From contig CALBGL010000078.1 of assembly GCA_937892735.1 (NCBI GenBank), positions 1 through 29,333 on the forward strand: a DNA stretch of 29,333 bases, written 5' to 3'. Below the pieces are notes generated by a model. The model had not been told where the DNA came from. It worked only from the letters and a program-made list of their open reading frames with translations, and did no database searches. The position numbers were made by a program, and so were the translations under genes. This DNA comes from an uncultured Clostridia bacterium (lineage in GTDB: Bacteria; Bacillota; Clostridia; Lachnospirales; Bianqueaceae). Of this stretch, positions 6,117-14,503 are shown piece by piece (within the stretch, counting starts at the first letter, position 1; every line of letters begins with the position of its first letter).

Positions 6117-8116
6117 TATTTACGTCGGCTCCACCTTGGAAAAGCATACTCTCCTCGATAATTGGAAGCATTATAGTGCGGATATTTCACTGGACAATAT
6201 TCCAGTTCACCCGTTGGCGCTTCTCCGTCCTGCGTATAGATATACATCTTTTTCTCGTCCCAGAGAACTATCTCATCGCGGCAATCCCCCGTCAGATCCA
6301 GCACTTCCGCGCACAGATCCGGATGTCCGTCATCGGGAAATGTCACAACGCGCTCTCCCTCTCCGTCAATCATGCCTCCCAGACGCACGTTTCCATTGAG
6401 AAGAATCAGCTCTGTTCCATCTCCCTTCCAATTCACCGGAGCAATAATGTTTCCGTTGCTGCCCGGCTCCTGGTGCCAGATTTCTCTCCCTTTGCTGTCA
6501 TAAAGATACAGGATTCCCTGATTTCCCCAATACGTCGTAGTACAGATCTCAAGACCCGATTGCTCCGGACAGTAATTTCCCGTGCTGATCCGCTGACCAT
6601 GTCCATTGACATCCCGTACCAGGATGTGCCCCTGCCGATCTACGATCATGAATCCTTCCCATCCGGAAACCATCGCTAATACATCTTCTTTTTCCGGATC
6701 TATCGGACCATACAAAATCTCATCCGTATGATCCCGATGAATTGGAAGTTCCCACAGCAGCTCTCCATCCGCAGAAATCATGTTATAACAGCTGAAAATC
6801 TCTTCCCTGCCATCTCCGTCAAAATCATAGGAGAACGGAAAATGCCCCGTATTGTTATGTGTGAATTTCCACTGCAAACACAAGTCCTGATCATAGATAT
6901 ACAGACGACTGTACCGGTCTTTCACAAGAATCTGCGAAGGTCTCTCATGCCCCGCTGTATTCACAATACGAATCGCATCCACGTTGAGATGATGAAACGC
7001 ATGCTTTCCAAACTCAATTCCACACAATTTGGATGCCTCTTCTTCATGAATCGGTGTCCACGCTTTCTTTTTCACGCTGCCATCTCGTCCATCCAGAATC
7101 ATCAGATGAAAATCCCTGGCCAGGATTACCTCGTCTATGCCATCTCCGTCAATATCATAAATCTGAAACGGCAGATCCGCCGTCAGATACTGATGATCCT
7201 TTATATCCGAAGGCTCCCCCATCTGCCACAATACCTCTCCGTTCTCTACGCTGACAGCAGTCAGACAGCTGATATTGGCATATCGGTCTTTGAATACGCG
7301 TTTCTGGTGCTGGGCCATGACAAAAAACATCTCCTCGGTTCCGGTCAGATGTCCAAAACGAATCTGCCGCCCCGCTCCGAAGTTCGATAGATCGATCACC
7401 TTCCAAAGCCTTGGCTGCGGATACCGTGCTCTTTTCTTTGCCAGCCGCACTCCTGTTTCTGCACGTTCCTGCGCCAACCTCTCTATTTCCTCTTCTTTCA
7501 TGGAAACCGAAACGTCCGTATACTGCGCAGGCATATAGGATGCCAGTGCAATACTGCCCCATGAATAGGATGCATCATGTGTCCATAGCATCTCCTGTCC
7601 GTTGATTCGCACCAAAATCTGTTCTCCCTGAAGTTCTACCTCCAGAGTATAGAATTGTTCGCAGTCGAAGGCGCATTCTGCCTCGCATAATATCTTCTGT
7701 TCTGCCTTGCAAACCTGAACTAGCTGCACTTTCTGCTGATACATCCATACTGCATAATGCATCAGGCTGGTCTGATAACGAACCAAGATCCCTGCCGGTT
7801 CCTGCAGCGATAAACGCCGCATCTGAACAGAAACCCGATAGTCTTTCCAATCCTTGTCTCCTGCCACCAGCGTGGGGCAGGAGACATGTTCGCCGGGTTC
7901 ACTGAGGCGCATCTGCTCCATATAATGCTTGCCATCCTGCTCCGTGATGATCCAGGAGGGCCCTCTATAAGAGGACCCCGTAATCGGATCATACCAGCCG
8001 CCCTGATAACCCTGTGCCGGATAATAATGGTATTCTCCCATGGCGGAGTGATCCGGATCATAGGGAAACGCCCCAATCGAAAAGCCTAAAAAATCGTCCC
8101 GCCAAATTTCTTTCAT
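6116..8116 (-). CDS. Two-domain glycan-related protein: LamG/DUF1080-like N-terminus plus PL11-like propeller, 666 aa
   Basis: ATG 8116 follows AGGAGT at a normal distance. Residues 1-205 are beta-rich and resemble a concanavalin/LamG or DUF1080-type domain. After a charged helix (207-232), residues 238-666 form repeated blades with FG-GAP/EF-hand-like motifs: DIDGDGIDEV (321-330), DFDGDGREEI (431-440) and DLTGDCRDEI (607-616). This pattern and the ending NASNYRGEYAF recall rhamnogalacturonan lyases of family PL11. No signal peptide is seen, so it probably acts in the cytoplasm on imported oligosaccharide or has lost lyase activity. It lies 12 bases after the solute-binding protein gene and is coupled to the tandem protease gene. 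The family assignment is from motif recall only. Confidence 0.7.
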   Translation of the reverse strand: MKEIWRDDFLGFSIGAFPYDPDHSAMGEYHYYPAQGYQGGWYDPITGSSYRGPSWIITEQDGKHYMEQMRLSEPGEHVSCPTLVAGDKDWKDYRVSVQMRRLSLQEPAGILVRYQTSLMHYAVWMYQQKVQLVQVCKAEQKILCEAECAFDCEQFYTLEVELQGEQILVRINGQEMLWTHDASYSWGSIALASYMPAQYTDVSVSMKEEEIERLAQERAETGVRLAKKRARYPQPRLWKVIDLSNFGAGRQIRFGHLTGTEEMFFVMAQHQKRVFKDRYANISCLTAVSVENGEVLWQMGEPSDIKDHQYLTADLPFQIYDIDGDGIDEVILARDFHLMILDGRDGSVKKKAWTPIHEEEASKLCGIEFGKHAFHHLNVDAIRIVNTAGHERPSQILVKDRYSRLYIYDQDLCLQWKFTHNNTGHFPFSYDFDGDGREEIFSCYNMISADGELLWELPIHRDHTDEILYGPIDPEKEDVLAMVSGWEGFMIVDRQGHILVRDVNGHGQRISTGNYCPEQSGLEICTTTYWGNQGILYLYDSKGREIWHQEPGSNGNIIAPVNWKGDGTELILLNGNVRLGGMIDGEGERVVTFPDDGHPDLCAEVLDLTGDCRDEIVLWDEKKMYIYTQDGEAPTGELEYCPVKYPHYNASNYRGEYAFPRWSRRK

Positions 8117-8128
8117 AATCGCATACTC

Positions 8129-9694
8129 CTATTCCTGATATGAGGTATTATACCATTCCGTATACAGATCCATCCACACCTGACCGCCAGCGTCCTTCCA
8201 GCCCTGTACGTACTCTTCCCAAGTGTCGTCCAGATTGACCTGTCCCATGATGACCTGATCCCGGTATTGTGCTACATATGTGTCCAAATCGTAATCCGCC
8301 AGCTCACTAAAGACAGGCGACGACACATACAGAGAATCGTTTGTCCCATACTCTTCTGACAGCTTTAACTGATCCATGGCATCTTCGCCCCAGGACTGCG
8401 TTAGGATTGGCAGCAACTGTTCATCCACGTTGGATTTCTGGTGTCCCAGAGTAAGGAACCGCCACGCCCAGTTGATACCTACACGATCCTCACGAATGAC
8501 CAAGGTTCCATCCACCATGTCATAGTCCCATCCTTCCACGCCGGCATGGACATAAACAGATCCCTCATCCGTCTCTGACCAGTCATACAGCTTCAGTATC
8601 GCCTCCGGGTGTTCACAGTCTATGGTAATACCGATATAATGCCGTACCGGTGTAGGATATACATACTGCGACTGCCCCGATCCATCCACACGTTCCGGTG
8701 GGGTCAGCGGATACAGATTATCCCGCATCTCATTGAGTCCCGACAAGGACCAGAATAGATTCAATACGCCAAACTTGCCATTTCGGAATTCTTCTTCCGT
8801 CTGCGTCTGTGTTTTCGTGATATAATCCGGCACAATAATTCCATCTGCATAGCACTTCGCCAGAAATGCCAGGTAATCCTTATACCCATCCAGAATGTAA
8901 TTCGGGGTGACCTGTCCATCGATCACCTTCATGCTGGCCGCATCGAACGCATCCAGAAAAAGCATGCCCATATATCGTTCCGCCACGCTGTCCCTCGCGG
9001 TGCCGCCCGTACAGCTGGATAAGCCATACGTGTCATCCTGCCCGTTTCCATCCGGGTCCGAATACGTAAAAGCGTACAGCATGTTGTAATAATCGTCCAC
9101 CGTCTTCAAGTCCGCGGGATCGATTTCCAACGCGTCCATCCAGTCCTTTCGAGCATAGGATATGTAGGGTGTGGTATCATACCGCACAAAGGGAATCCCG
9201 TATATCTTTCCATCCACCTTAGAGTATCCCCAGTATTCCTCGCTCACACCGGACATCAGGTTCGGGTAATCCGTTTCGTTCAGCATGCCATCCAGTTCCA
9301 GCAAAAGACCACCCTGTGCATATTGATAGTACAAGTCTTTAGACAATTGTACATAGTCCGGCAGCTCTCCGGATGACATGATGGTTGACACCTTACTGGC
9401 ATAGTTGGCGCTCTCGCTGATCAGTGTGATATCGAGGTTATTCGCCTCACGTACATAATTGATGTAAGGATTATCGTTTACATCATAACCTTCCGTATCC
9501 ACATTAATCTGGCACAAGAACGTAAGCGCTATGGGCTCATCCTCCGGAACACCCGCTGTCGAGTTCTCCTCCGCCACGCTTTCCACCTGTGAAGGAGTCT
9601 GTGCCGAAGATTCTTCTCCCTCTTGACCGCAGCCAGGCAGCAACCCCAGCGCCAAGATCACGATCAGCATCCACGCCCACATCTTCTTCATCAT
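8129..9694 (-). CDS. ABC transporter extracellular solute-binding lipoprotein (LplA-like), 521 aa
   Basis: The N-terminus is a lipoprotein signal peptide with lipobox LLPGC and Cys22 as the lipidation site, followed by a Ser/Glu-rich linker to about residue 45. The rest has the length and features of LplA/family 1 carbohydrate-binding proteins of Firmicutes, with a conserved central part around DDYYNMLYAFTYSDPDGNG, where DPDGNGQDD is a calcium-binding-type loop. It is expected to capture an oligosaccharide at the cell surface and deliver it to the two permeases encoded upstream. No ATPase gene is in the window; such systems commonly use a shared MsmX-type ATPase encoded elsewhere. The neighbouring PL11-like protein suggests a plant-pectin or mucin-type glycan, which is inference. 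Confidence 0.9.
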   Translation of the reverse strand: MMKKMWAWMLIVILALGLLPGCGQEGEESSAQTPSQVESVAEENSTAGVPEDEPIALTFLCQINVDTEGYDVNDNPYINYVREANNLDITLISESANYASKVSTIMSSGELPDYVQLSKDLYYQYAQGGLLLELDGMLNETDYPNLMSGVSEEYWGYSKVDGKIYGIPFVRYDTTPYISYARKDWMDALEIDPADLKTVDDYYNMLYAFTYSDPDGNGQDDTYGLSSCTGGTARDSVAERYMGMLFLDAFDAASMKVIDGQVTPNYILDGYKDYLAFLAKCYADGIIVPDYITKTQTQTEEEFRNGKFGVLNLFWSLSGLNEMRDNLYPLTPPERVDGSGQSQYVYPTPVRHYIGITIDCEHPEAILKLYDWSETDEGSVYVHAGVEGWDYDMVDGTLVIREDRVGINWAWRFLTLGHQKSNVDEQLLPILTQSWGEDAMDQLKLSEEYGTNDSLYVSSPVFSELADYDLDTYVAQYRDQVIMGQVNLDDTWEEYVQGWKDAGGQVWMDLYTEWYNTSYQE

Positions 9695-9724
9695 AATACC
9701 GCTCCTTTCTGTTTAGAAATGAAT

Positions 9725-10600
9725 TTATCCTTTCACTGAACCGACCATCACGCCTTTGACAAAATACTTTTGCAGGAAGGGATAGACGATCAGAATCGGC
9801 AGTGTAGAGGCAAAAATGGTCGCCGACTTCAGTGACATCGTCGGCATCCACCTGGCAGACGCATCCTGAAACATGTCCTGTGTCTGCCCCGCTGCTACAA
9901 TATCATTCAAATATACTTGCAGTGGTTTTTTGGTAGATGTATTGATATAAAGAATACCATCCATCAATGCATTCCAGTGATACACCGCAATAAATAACGT
10001 GATCGTAGCAATGGCAGGCATTGCAACGGGAATCATCAGCCGCAGAAAAATCACCAGATCATTGGCTCCATCTATCTTCGCAGATTCTTCCAACTCTGCT
10101 GGAACAGCTCTAAAAAAATTAATTAGTACGATAACATTAAAGGTGTTAATCATATTCGGAATGATTAGCGCCCAAATCGTGTCAATCAATCCCGTGTAAC
10201 GCACCACAAGGTATGTCGGAATCATACCTCCATTAAATAACATAGTAAAAATTAAAAACAATGTCAGCCATTTTCGGCCTCTCAAATAGGGACGAGAGAC
10301 TGCATATGCTAAGGCACTGGAGAATACGACGCCCAACGCTGTCCCCGCCAGCGTTCGAATCACAGAGACCTTGAGTGAAGAATAGAAGCGGGCATGGGAC
10401 AATGTAACTTCATACGCCTCCAGCGAAAAACCCTGCGGATACAAAATCATCGTTCCCTCTCGTACTTGGTCCGGATCGCTGATGGAAACAATAAAAATAT
10501 AATAGAATGGGAAAAAGCAGAGTATCGCAAACAAGGTCATCACGGCATAACTCAAGATCACCACGCCGTCCACAGTGCCTCGAATATGTTTCTTATGCAT
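9725..10600 (-). CDS. Carbohydrate ABC transporter permease (LplC/MalG-like), 291 aa
   Basis: A six-helix inner-membrane permease of the MalG type. The ATPase-contacting EAA loop is at about residues 182-202 (AELEESAKIDGANDLVIFLR), and the C-terminus LQKYFVKGVMVGSVKG is typical of LplC proteins. ATG 10600 is preceded by a G-rich ribosome binding site. The gene follows the first permease by 12 bases and precedes the lipoprotein gene by 30, so the three form one uptake unit. It would make half of the membrane channel for oligosaccharide import. Confidence 0.95.
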   Translation of the reverse strand: MHKKHIRGTVDGVVILSYAVMTLFAILCFFPFYYIFIVSISDPDQVREGTMILYPQGFSLEAYEVTLSHARFYSSLKVSVIRTLAGTALGVVFSSALAYAVSRPYLRGRKWLTLFLIFTMLFNGGMIPTYLVVRYTGLIDTIWALIIPNMINTFNVIVLINFFRAVPAELEESAKIDGANDLVIFLRLMIPVAMPAIATITLFIAVYHWNALMDGILYINTSTKKPLQVYLNDIVAAGQTQDMFQDASARWMPTMSLKSATIFASTLPILIVYPFLQKYFVKGVMVGSVKG

Positions 10601-10612
10601 AAAGACACCCCC

Positions 10613-11542
10613 TTACCATAATCCTTTATCCGCAACTTTACGACTGATCGCATTACAGGAAAGGATCATCACGAAACCGATGACGGATTGGAACAGTCCG
10701 ATCGCCGTTGTCAGGCTAAAGCGTCCGTTTCCTATTCCCAGTCGATATACATAGGTACTGATGACATCTCCCGTACTATATACAGCGCTGTTCGCCAGCA
10801 CATAAATCTGTTCAAAACCCACGTTCATGATCCGGCCAATGTCCAAAAGCAGCATCACTACGATCGTTTCGGAAATGCAGGGCAATGTGATATAGCGCAT
10901 CGACTGCCACCGGCTGGCTCCGTCGATTCTGCCCGCCTCATACAGCGTCGGATCAATTCCCGTAATGGCTGCCAGATAGATAATCGTACCATACCCCGCC
11001 TCTTTCCAGATATCCGAGATCACCACGATACCCCTGAAATATTTGGGATCGCTGAGAAAGAAGATCGGTTCGCTGCCAAACAACTGAATGATTTGATTCA
11101 CAATGCCTTCTGTCGGATTCAAAAAGGTGATGATAATACTTCCAAAGACCACCCAGGAAACAAAATGCGGCAGATAAATGATGGTCTGCAATACCCTTTT
11201 ATACCGATCCGACAGGATTTCGTTCAGAAACATGGCAAACAGAATCGGTATCGGAAAATAGAAGATCAGTTTGTATATGTTGATGATCAACGTATTCCAG
11301 ACCAGCTGCCAGAAATTTCTGTGCTCAAAGAATATGTACTGAAAGTATTTCAGGCCGACAAATTCTCCGCCGAATAATCCTCCTTTCATATCGTATTCCT
11401 GAAACGCCAGCGAGAGTCCCGCCATCGGCAGATACCGATAAATCAAGAACCAGATAAATCCCGGCAGAATCAATGCGTACAACCAGCGATCCCGCAGCAG
11501 ATCCACGCCCAGCTTATGCCAATACTTTTTTCCTTGCTTCAC
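10613..11542 (-). CDS. Carbohydrate ABC transporter permease (LplB-like), 309 aa
   Basis: I chose GTG 11542 because AGGAGG lies 9 bases upstream and the protein then starts VKQGKKYWHKLG, as LplB proteins do; an upstream ATG at 11620 would add 26 residues without homology. There are six predicted helices. The EAA loop LYEAGRIDGASRWQSMRYITLP contacts the ATPase. The C-terminal part (NAISRKVADKGLW) matches the LplB family. It is the first gene of the minus-strand uptake operon and is divergent from the YesM-like kinase gene. Between them lie direct repeats at 11617-11648. Confidence 0.95.
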   Translation of the reverse strand: MKQGKKYWHKLGVDLLRDRWLYALILPGFIWFLIYRYLPMAGLSLAFQEYDMKGGLFGGEFVGLKYFQYIFFEHRNFWQLVWNTLIINIYKLIFYFPIPILFAMFLNEILSDRYKRVLQTIIYLPHFVSWVVFGSIIITFLNPTEGIVNQIIQLFGSEPIFFLSDPKYFRGIVVISDIWKEAGYGTIIYLAAITGIDPTLYEAGRIDGASRWQSMRYITLPCISETIVVMLLLDIGRIMNVGFEQIYVLANSAVYSTGDVISTYVYRLGIGNGRFSLTTAIGLFQSVIGFVMILSCNAISRKVADKGLW

Positions 11543-11616
11543 TATGACCACCCTCCTATTTTGTACTTCCGTTTCTCTGCCCTTATCATATATCAGTCGC
11601 TGATAAAAGAAAATAA

Positions 11617-11648
11617 ACAAAACCGTGTTTGGCGTTCACAAAACCGTG
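11617..11648. promoter_or_regulatory. Two 11-bp direct repeats, 21 bp apart: candidate AraC-type operator
   Basis: ACAAAACCGTG occurs at 11617-11627 and again at 11638-11648, a period of exactly 21 bp (two helical turns). AraC-family regulators bind direct repeats on one face of the DNA. The site lies upstream of the transporter operon start and between it and the genes for the YesMN-like system, so the response regulator at 13457 is the likely binder. A possible minus-strand -10 (TATGAT) lies near 11586-11591. Confidence 0.55.
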
Positions 11649-11724
11649 CAAACCGCTTATTTTTATTTCTATCCTCCCAGAAATGTTGTATATTATACAC
11701 AGTCAAAGGAAAGGAGGTCTCTCA

Positions 11725-13482
11725 ATGCGTCGTCCGCGTACACTTAAATCCAAACTGTTTCTACTCTTTATACTTTCCATACTTTGCTGCAGCCTTTCTG
11801 CCATGGTTTCTCTCTGGATTTTGCAGCGACAATCCAATCACCTGCTCTATCAGTCCACCTCAGAGACATTGAATTACAGTGCAGATCGATTTCATACCAC
11901 ACTGGAATCTATTGAAGGGCTGGTCAACCTGCTCCTCTCCGATGATTCTTTTCTGTATCAGCTGCGAATATGGCAGCAGGCCCCCGAAAATACTGCCGCG
12001 ACCTCTTTTCTGCTCGGTTCCCTCTCCAACTATTCTAATATCAGTCCTTATATTTCTTACATCTGTTTACTGCAGGGAGATCAGATGATTCGCTATTCCC
12101 GTTATTATCCAATCGCCTCCATGATCAGTGCAGATTCCCGGGATGAACTGTCTTCCCTCGCCCATGAACATGCCGGTGCCATCTGTTGGTCTGTATTAGA
12201 AGAAGATCCGGATGGACTTTTCTTGAGTCGTCTGATCCGTCGAGTCGATGGATTCGATCTGCAGGAATTAGGCGTCCTGACTGTCCGTATCAATATGCCT
12301 CGCCTCCTGAAGGACTTGGCCGCTCCCAGCCATCATCTCTCCCCCAAACTCTTCTTGGTCTCTTCTGACTCCTCCGTCCTATTTTCAAATGTATCGGATA
12401 CCCGTTCCATCCTTCCTGCACTCTCCCGTTTCACGGAACCCTATGGTATCCTCCGTTGGAATGGTGTCCCTTATTTTATCATCTCACAAGACACAGGCTT
12501 CTTGGATCTCCAATATTATTACATGATTTCCTATCAGTCTGTAGATACTACCACCCATATGCTCTATCTTTCCTCCCTCCTGATCATTCTCCTCTCTTCC
12601 CTCCTGATTACTTTTGTTGGATATCGGATTCTGCAGGGAATCACTGTCCATTTCCATACGCTGAGTCAAAAAATGAACGCCTACAGCCTGGGGCACTTTG
12701 ATCCGCCCGACGTGGGATTTGACTATTCCCATCGGATAGATGAACTCGGCACAGCACATATCCAGTTGGATACCATGGCCCATAGAATCCAGTCCCTGAT
12801 CAATGACAACTATGTGAAACAACTGCTGATTCGAGAGGCGGAACTCAAGGAATTACAGTATCAGATTCATCCTCACTTCCTGTATAACACTCTGGAATCC
12901 ATCAACTGGTACGCCAGAGCCGCCAATGAACCTCATATTCCCCGCATTGTGTATGCGCTGGGCTCTATCCTGCGTTGCAGTCTGAACAGTTCTCCTCTCT
13001 TCTCTTTTCAGCAGGAAATCGATCTGCTGCGTAATTACATCACTATTCAGGAAATCCGTTATGAGGATCGGTTACTCTTTTCCCTGGAAGCTCCACCCGA
13101 AGCCATGCAGTATGAGCTGCCCAAAATGACACTGCTTCCTCTCGTGGAAAACGCGATTCGTTACGCCGTGGATGAAAATGTGGATCCCTGCCATATCTGG
13201 GTAGATGTCAATCTCCTGCCCGCGGAGATCCATATTTTTGTACGCAATACGGGATCCTGTTTCGAAGAGGGGATTCTGGAAAAGAAGGATCCCATAAAAA
13301 AAGAGTCCCATGGCTTTGGCATCGGACTCCATAACATTCAGCAACGAATTAAGTTAACCTATGGCCCGGAATATGGCCTAACTGTCTACAATCAAGAGGA
13401 GATGGCCGTGGTAGAAATTCGCCTTCCCCGCAAACCTTATACTGGAGGAAATGAAAATGTTGAAATGCATGATCGCAGATGA
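11725..13482 (+). CDS. YesM-type membrane sensor histidine kinase, 585 aa
   Basis: I chose ATG 11725 because AAAGGAGG lies just upstream; the open frame extends further but has no ribosome binding site there. The layout is TM1 at about residues 11-33, an extracellular sensor of about 240 residues, TM2 at about 279-300, a HAMP-like linker, then the His_kinase (PF06580) core QYQIHPHFLYNTLES with the likely phospho-acceptor His384. The ATPase domain follows with N-box LPLVENAIRYAV and G-box GFGIGLHNIQQRI. Such kinases sense extracellular sugars or envelope state and phosphorylate a YesN-type regulator. The next gene overlaps it by 26 bases, so the two are translated together. The divergent sugar transporter operon is the likely target. 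Confidence 0.95.
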   Translation: MRRPRTLKSKLFLLFILSILCCSLSAMVSLWILQRQSNHLLYQSTSETLNYSADRFHTTLESIEGLVNLLLSDDSFLYQLRIWQQAPENTAATSFLLGSLSNYSNISPYISYICLLQGDQMIRYSRYYPIASMISADSRDELSSLAHEHAGAICWSVLEEDPDGLFLSRLIRRVDGFDLQELGVLTVRINMPRLLKDLAAPSHHLSPKLFLVSSDSSVLFSNVSDTRSILPALSRFTEPYGILRWNGVPYFIISQDTGFLDLQYYYMISYQSVDTTTHMLYLSSLLIILLSSLLITFVGYRILQGITVHFHTLSQKMNAYSLGHFDPPDVGFDYSHRIDELGTAHIQLDTMAHRIQSLINDNYVKQLLIREAELKELQYQIHPHFLYNTLESINWYARAANEPHIPRIVYALGSILRCSLNSSPLFSFQQEIDLLRNYITIQEIRYEDRLLFSLEAPPEAMQYELPKMTLLPLVENAIRYAVDENVDPCHIWVDVNLLPAEIHIFVRNTGSCFEEGILEKKDPIKKESHGFGIGLHNIQQRIKLTYGPEYGLTVYNQEEMAVVEIRLPRKPYTGGNENVEMHDRR

Positions 13483-14503
13483 TGAAAAGATTATTCGAGA
13501 GACCATCGCTACCTTCATCGACTGGGAGGCTCTGGGATTACGCCTCATCGGCGTCTGCAAGGATGGGTTGGAAGCCTTCGACCTCATCATGGATGAAAGT
13601 CCCGATATCAGCCTGATCGACATCCGCATGCCCGGTCTCTCTGGACTAGAACTCATCGAACGAGCCGCCTCCATTGACCCGAACATGAATTTTATCATCC
13701 TGTCTGGTTATGGTGAGTTTTCCTATGCCCAGCAAGCCATGCGTTTCGGAGTGCGACACTATCTGCTGAAACCCTGCAGTCCAGCCCAGATTATTGATGC
13801 TATGCAGAAGACGATCGAGGAGCATAAGGAACGCAAACGTCTGCACGAATTAGAGAATCATGAAAGCCTGCGGCAGCATCTGTTTCGAACAGTTCATGAA
13901 TATGCGGTTATTCTGTCTTCTCATCCCGAGCGAAATACCACGATCCAGGAAAAGCTCTTTTCTCTGATGGGCCTGTATTCCGATCTGGATTTTCAGCAGG
14001 CGATCGTGATTCATTTCCTAACGTGGATGCATCACGAGCTCTCCTATTCGCCCGGTTCACCACTCTCTCAGCAGCTTTCCACCATCCGCAAGGCTGTGAC
14101 CACAGAAGAAATCCAGTCACTGGTCCAGAATTATCTCCATCATCTTCCTGCCTCACTCCCCACCTCCGGACATCTCCCCAAGGAATTCATTCTAAAGTGC
14201 ATTGATTATACCAAAACACACTATGACGATCCCTGTCTCACGCTGAAATGGATTGCCGAGAACCATCTATTCATGAACGTGGATTATGTCAGTAAACAGT
14301 TTATCAAACAGACCGGCGAGCGGTATTCTCATTTCTTGAACCGGATTCGCATCGATCATGCCAAGGAACTGCTCTGTCGCGGCAATCTGACCTTCTATGA
14401 GATCGCACAGCGCGTCGGTTATGGAAATAACCCCCAGTACTTCAGCCAGGTCTTCAAAAAGATAACCGGACAAACCCCTACTGCCTTTGTACAGTCTTTA
14501 TAA
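13457..14503 (+). CDS. YesN-type response regulator with AraC DNA-binding domain, 348 aa
   Basis: GGAGG at 13444-13448 is only 2 bases before the ATG at 13451 but 8 bases before the ATG at 13457, so I prefer the latter. The receiver domain has the acidic pair in IADDEK (D9, D10), phospho-acceptor Asp55 in LIDIRMPG and the conserved Lys in LLKPCSP. The C-terminal 100 residues form two helix-turn-helix motifs of the AraC family, ending YEIAQRVGYGNNPQYFSQVF and GQTPTAF. It probably activates the divergent uptake operon through the 21-bp-spaced repeats at 11617-11648. Its stop codon abuts the stop of the convergent ABC exporter gene with no base between them. Confidence 0.95.
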   Translation: MLKCMIADDEKIIRETIATFIDWEALGLRLIGVCKDGLEAFDLIMDESPDISLIDIRMPGLSGLELIERAASIDPNMNFIILSGYGEFSYAQQAMRFGVRHYLLKPCSPAQIIDAMQKTIEEHKERKRLHELENHESLRQHLFRTVHEYAVILSSHPERNTTIQEKLFSLMGLYSDLDFQQAIVIHFLTWMHHELSYSPGSPLSQQLSTIRKAVTTEEIQSLVQNYLHHLPASLPTSGHLPKEFILKCIDYTKTHYDDPCLTLKWIAENHLFMNVDYVSKQFIKQTGERYSHFLNRIRIDHAKELLCRGNLTFYEIAQRVGYGNNPQYFSQVFKKITGQTPTAFVQSL

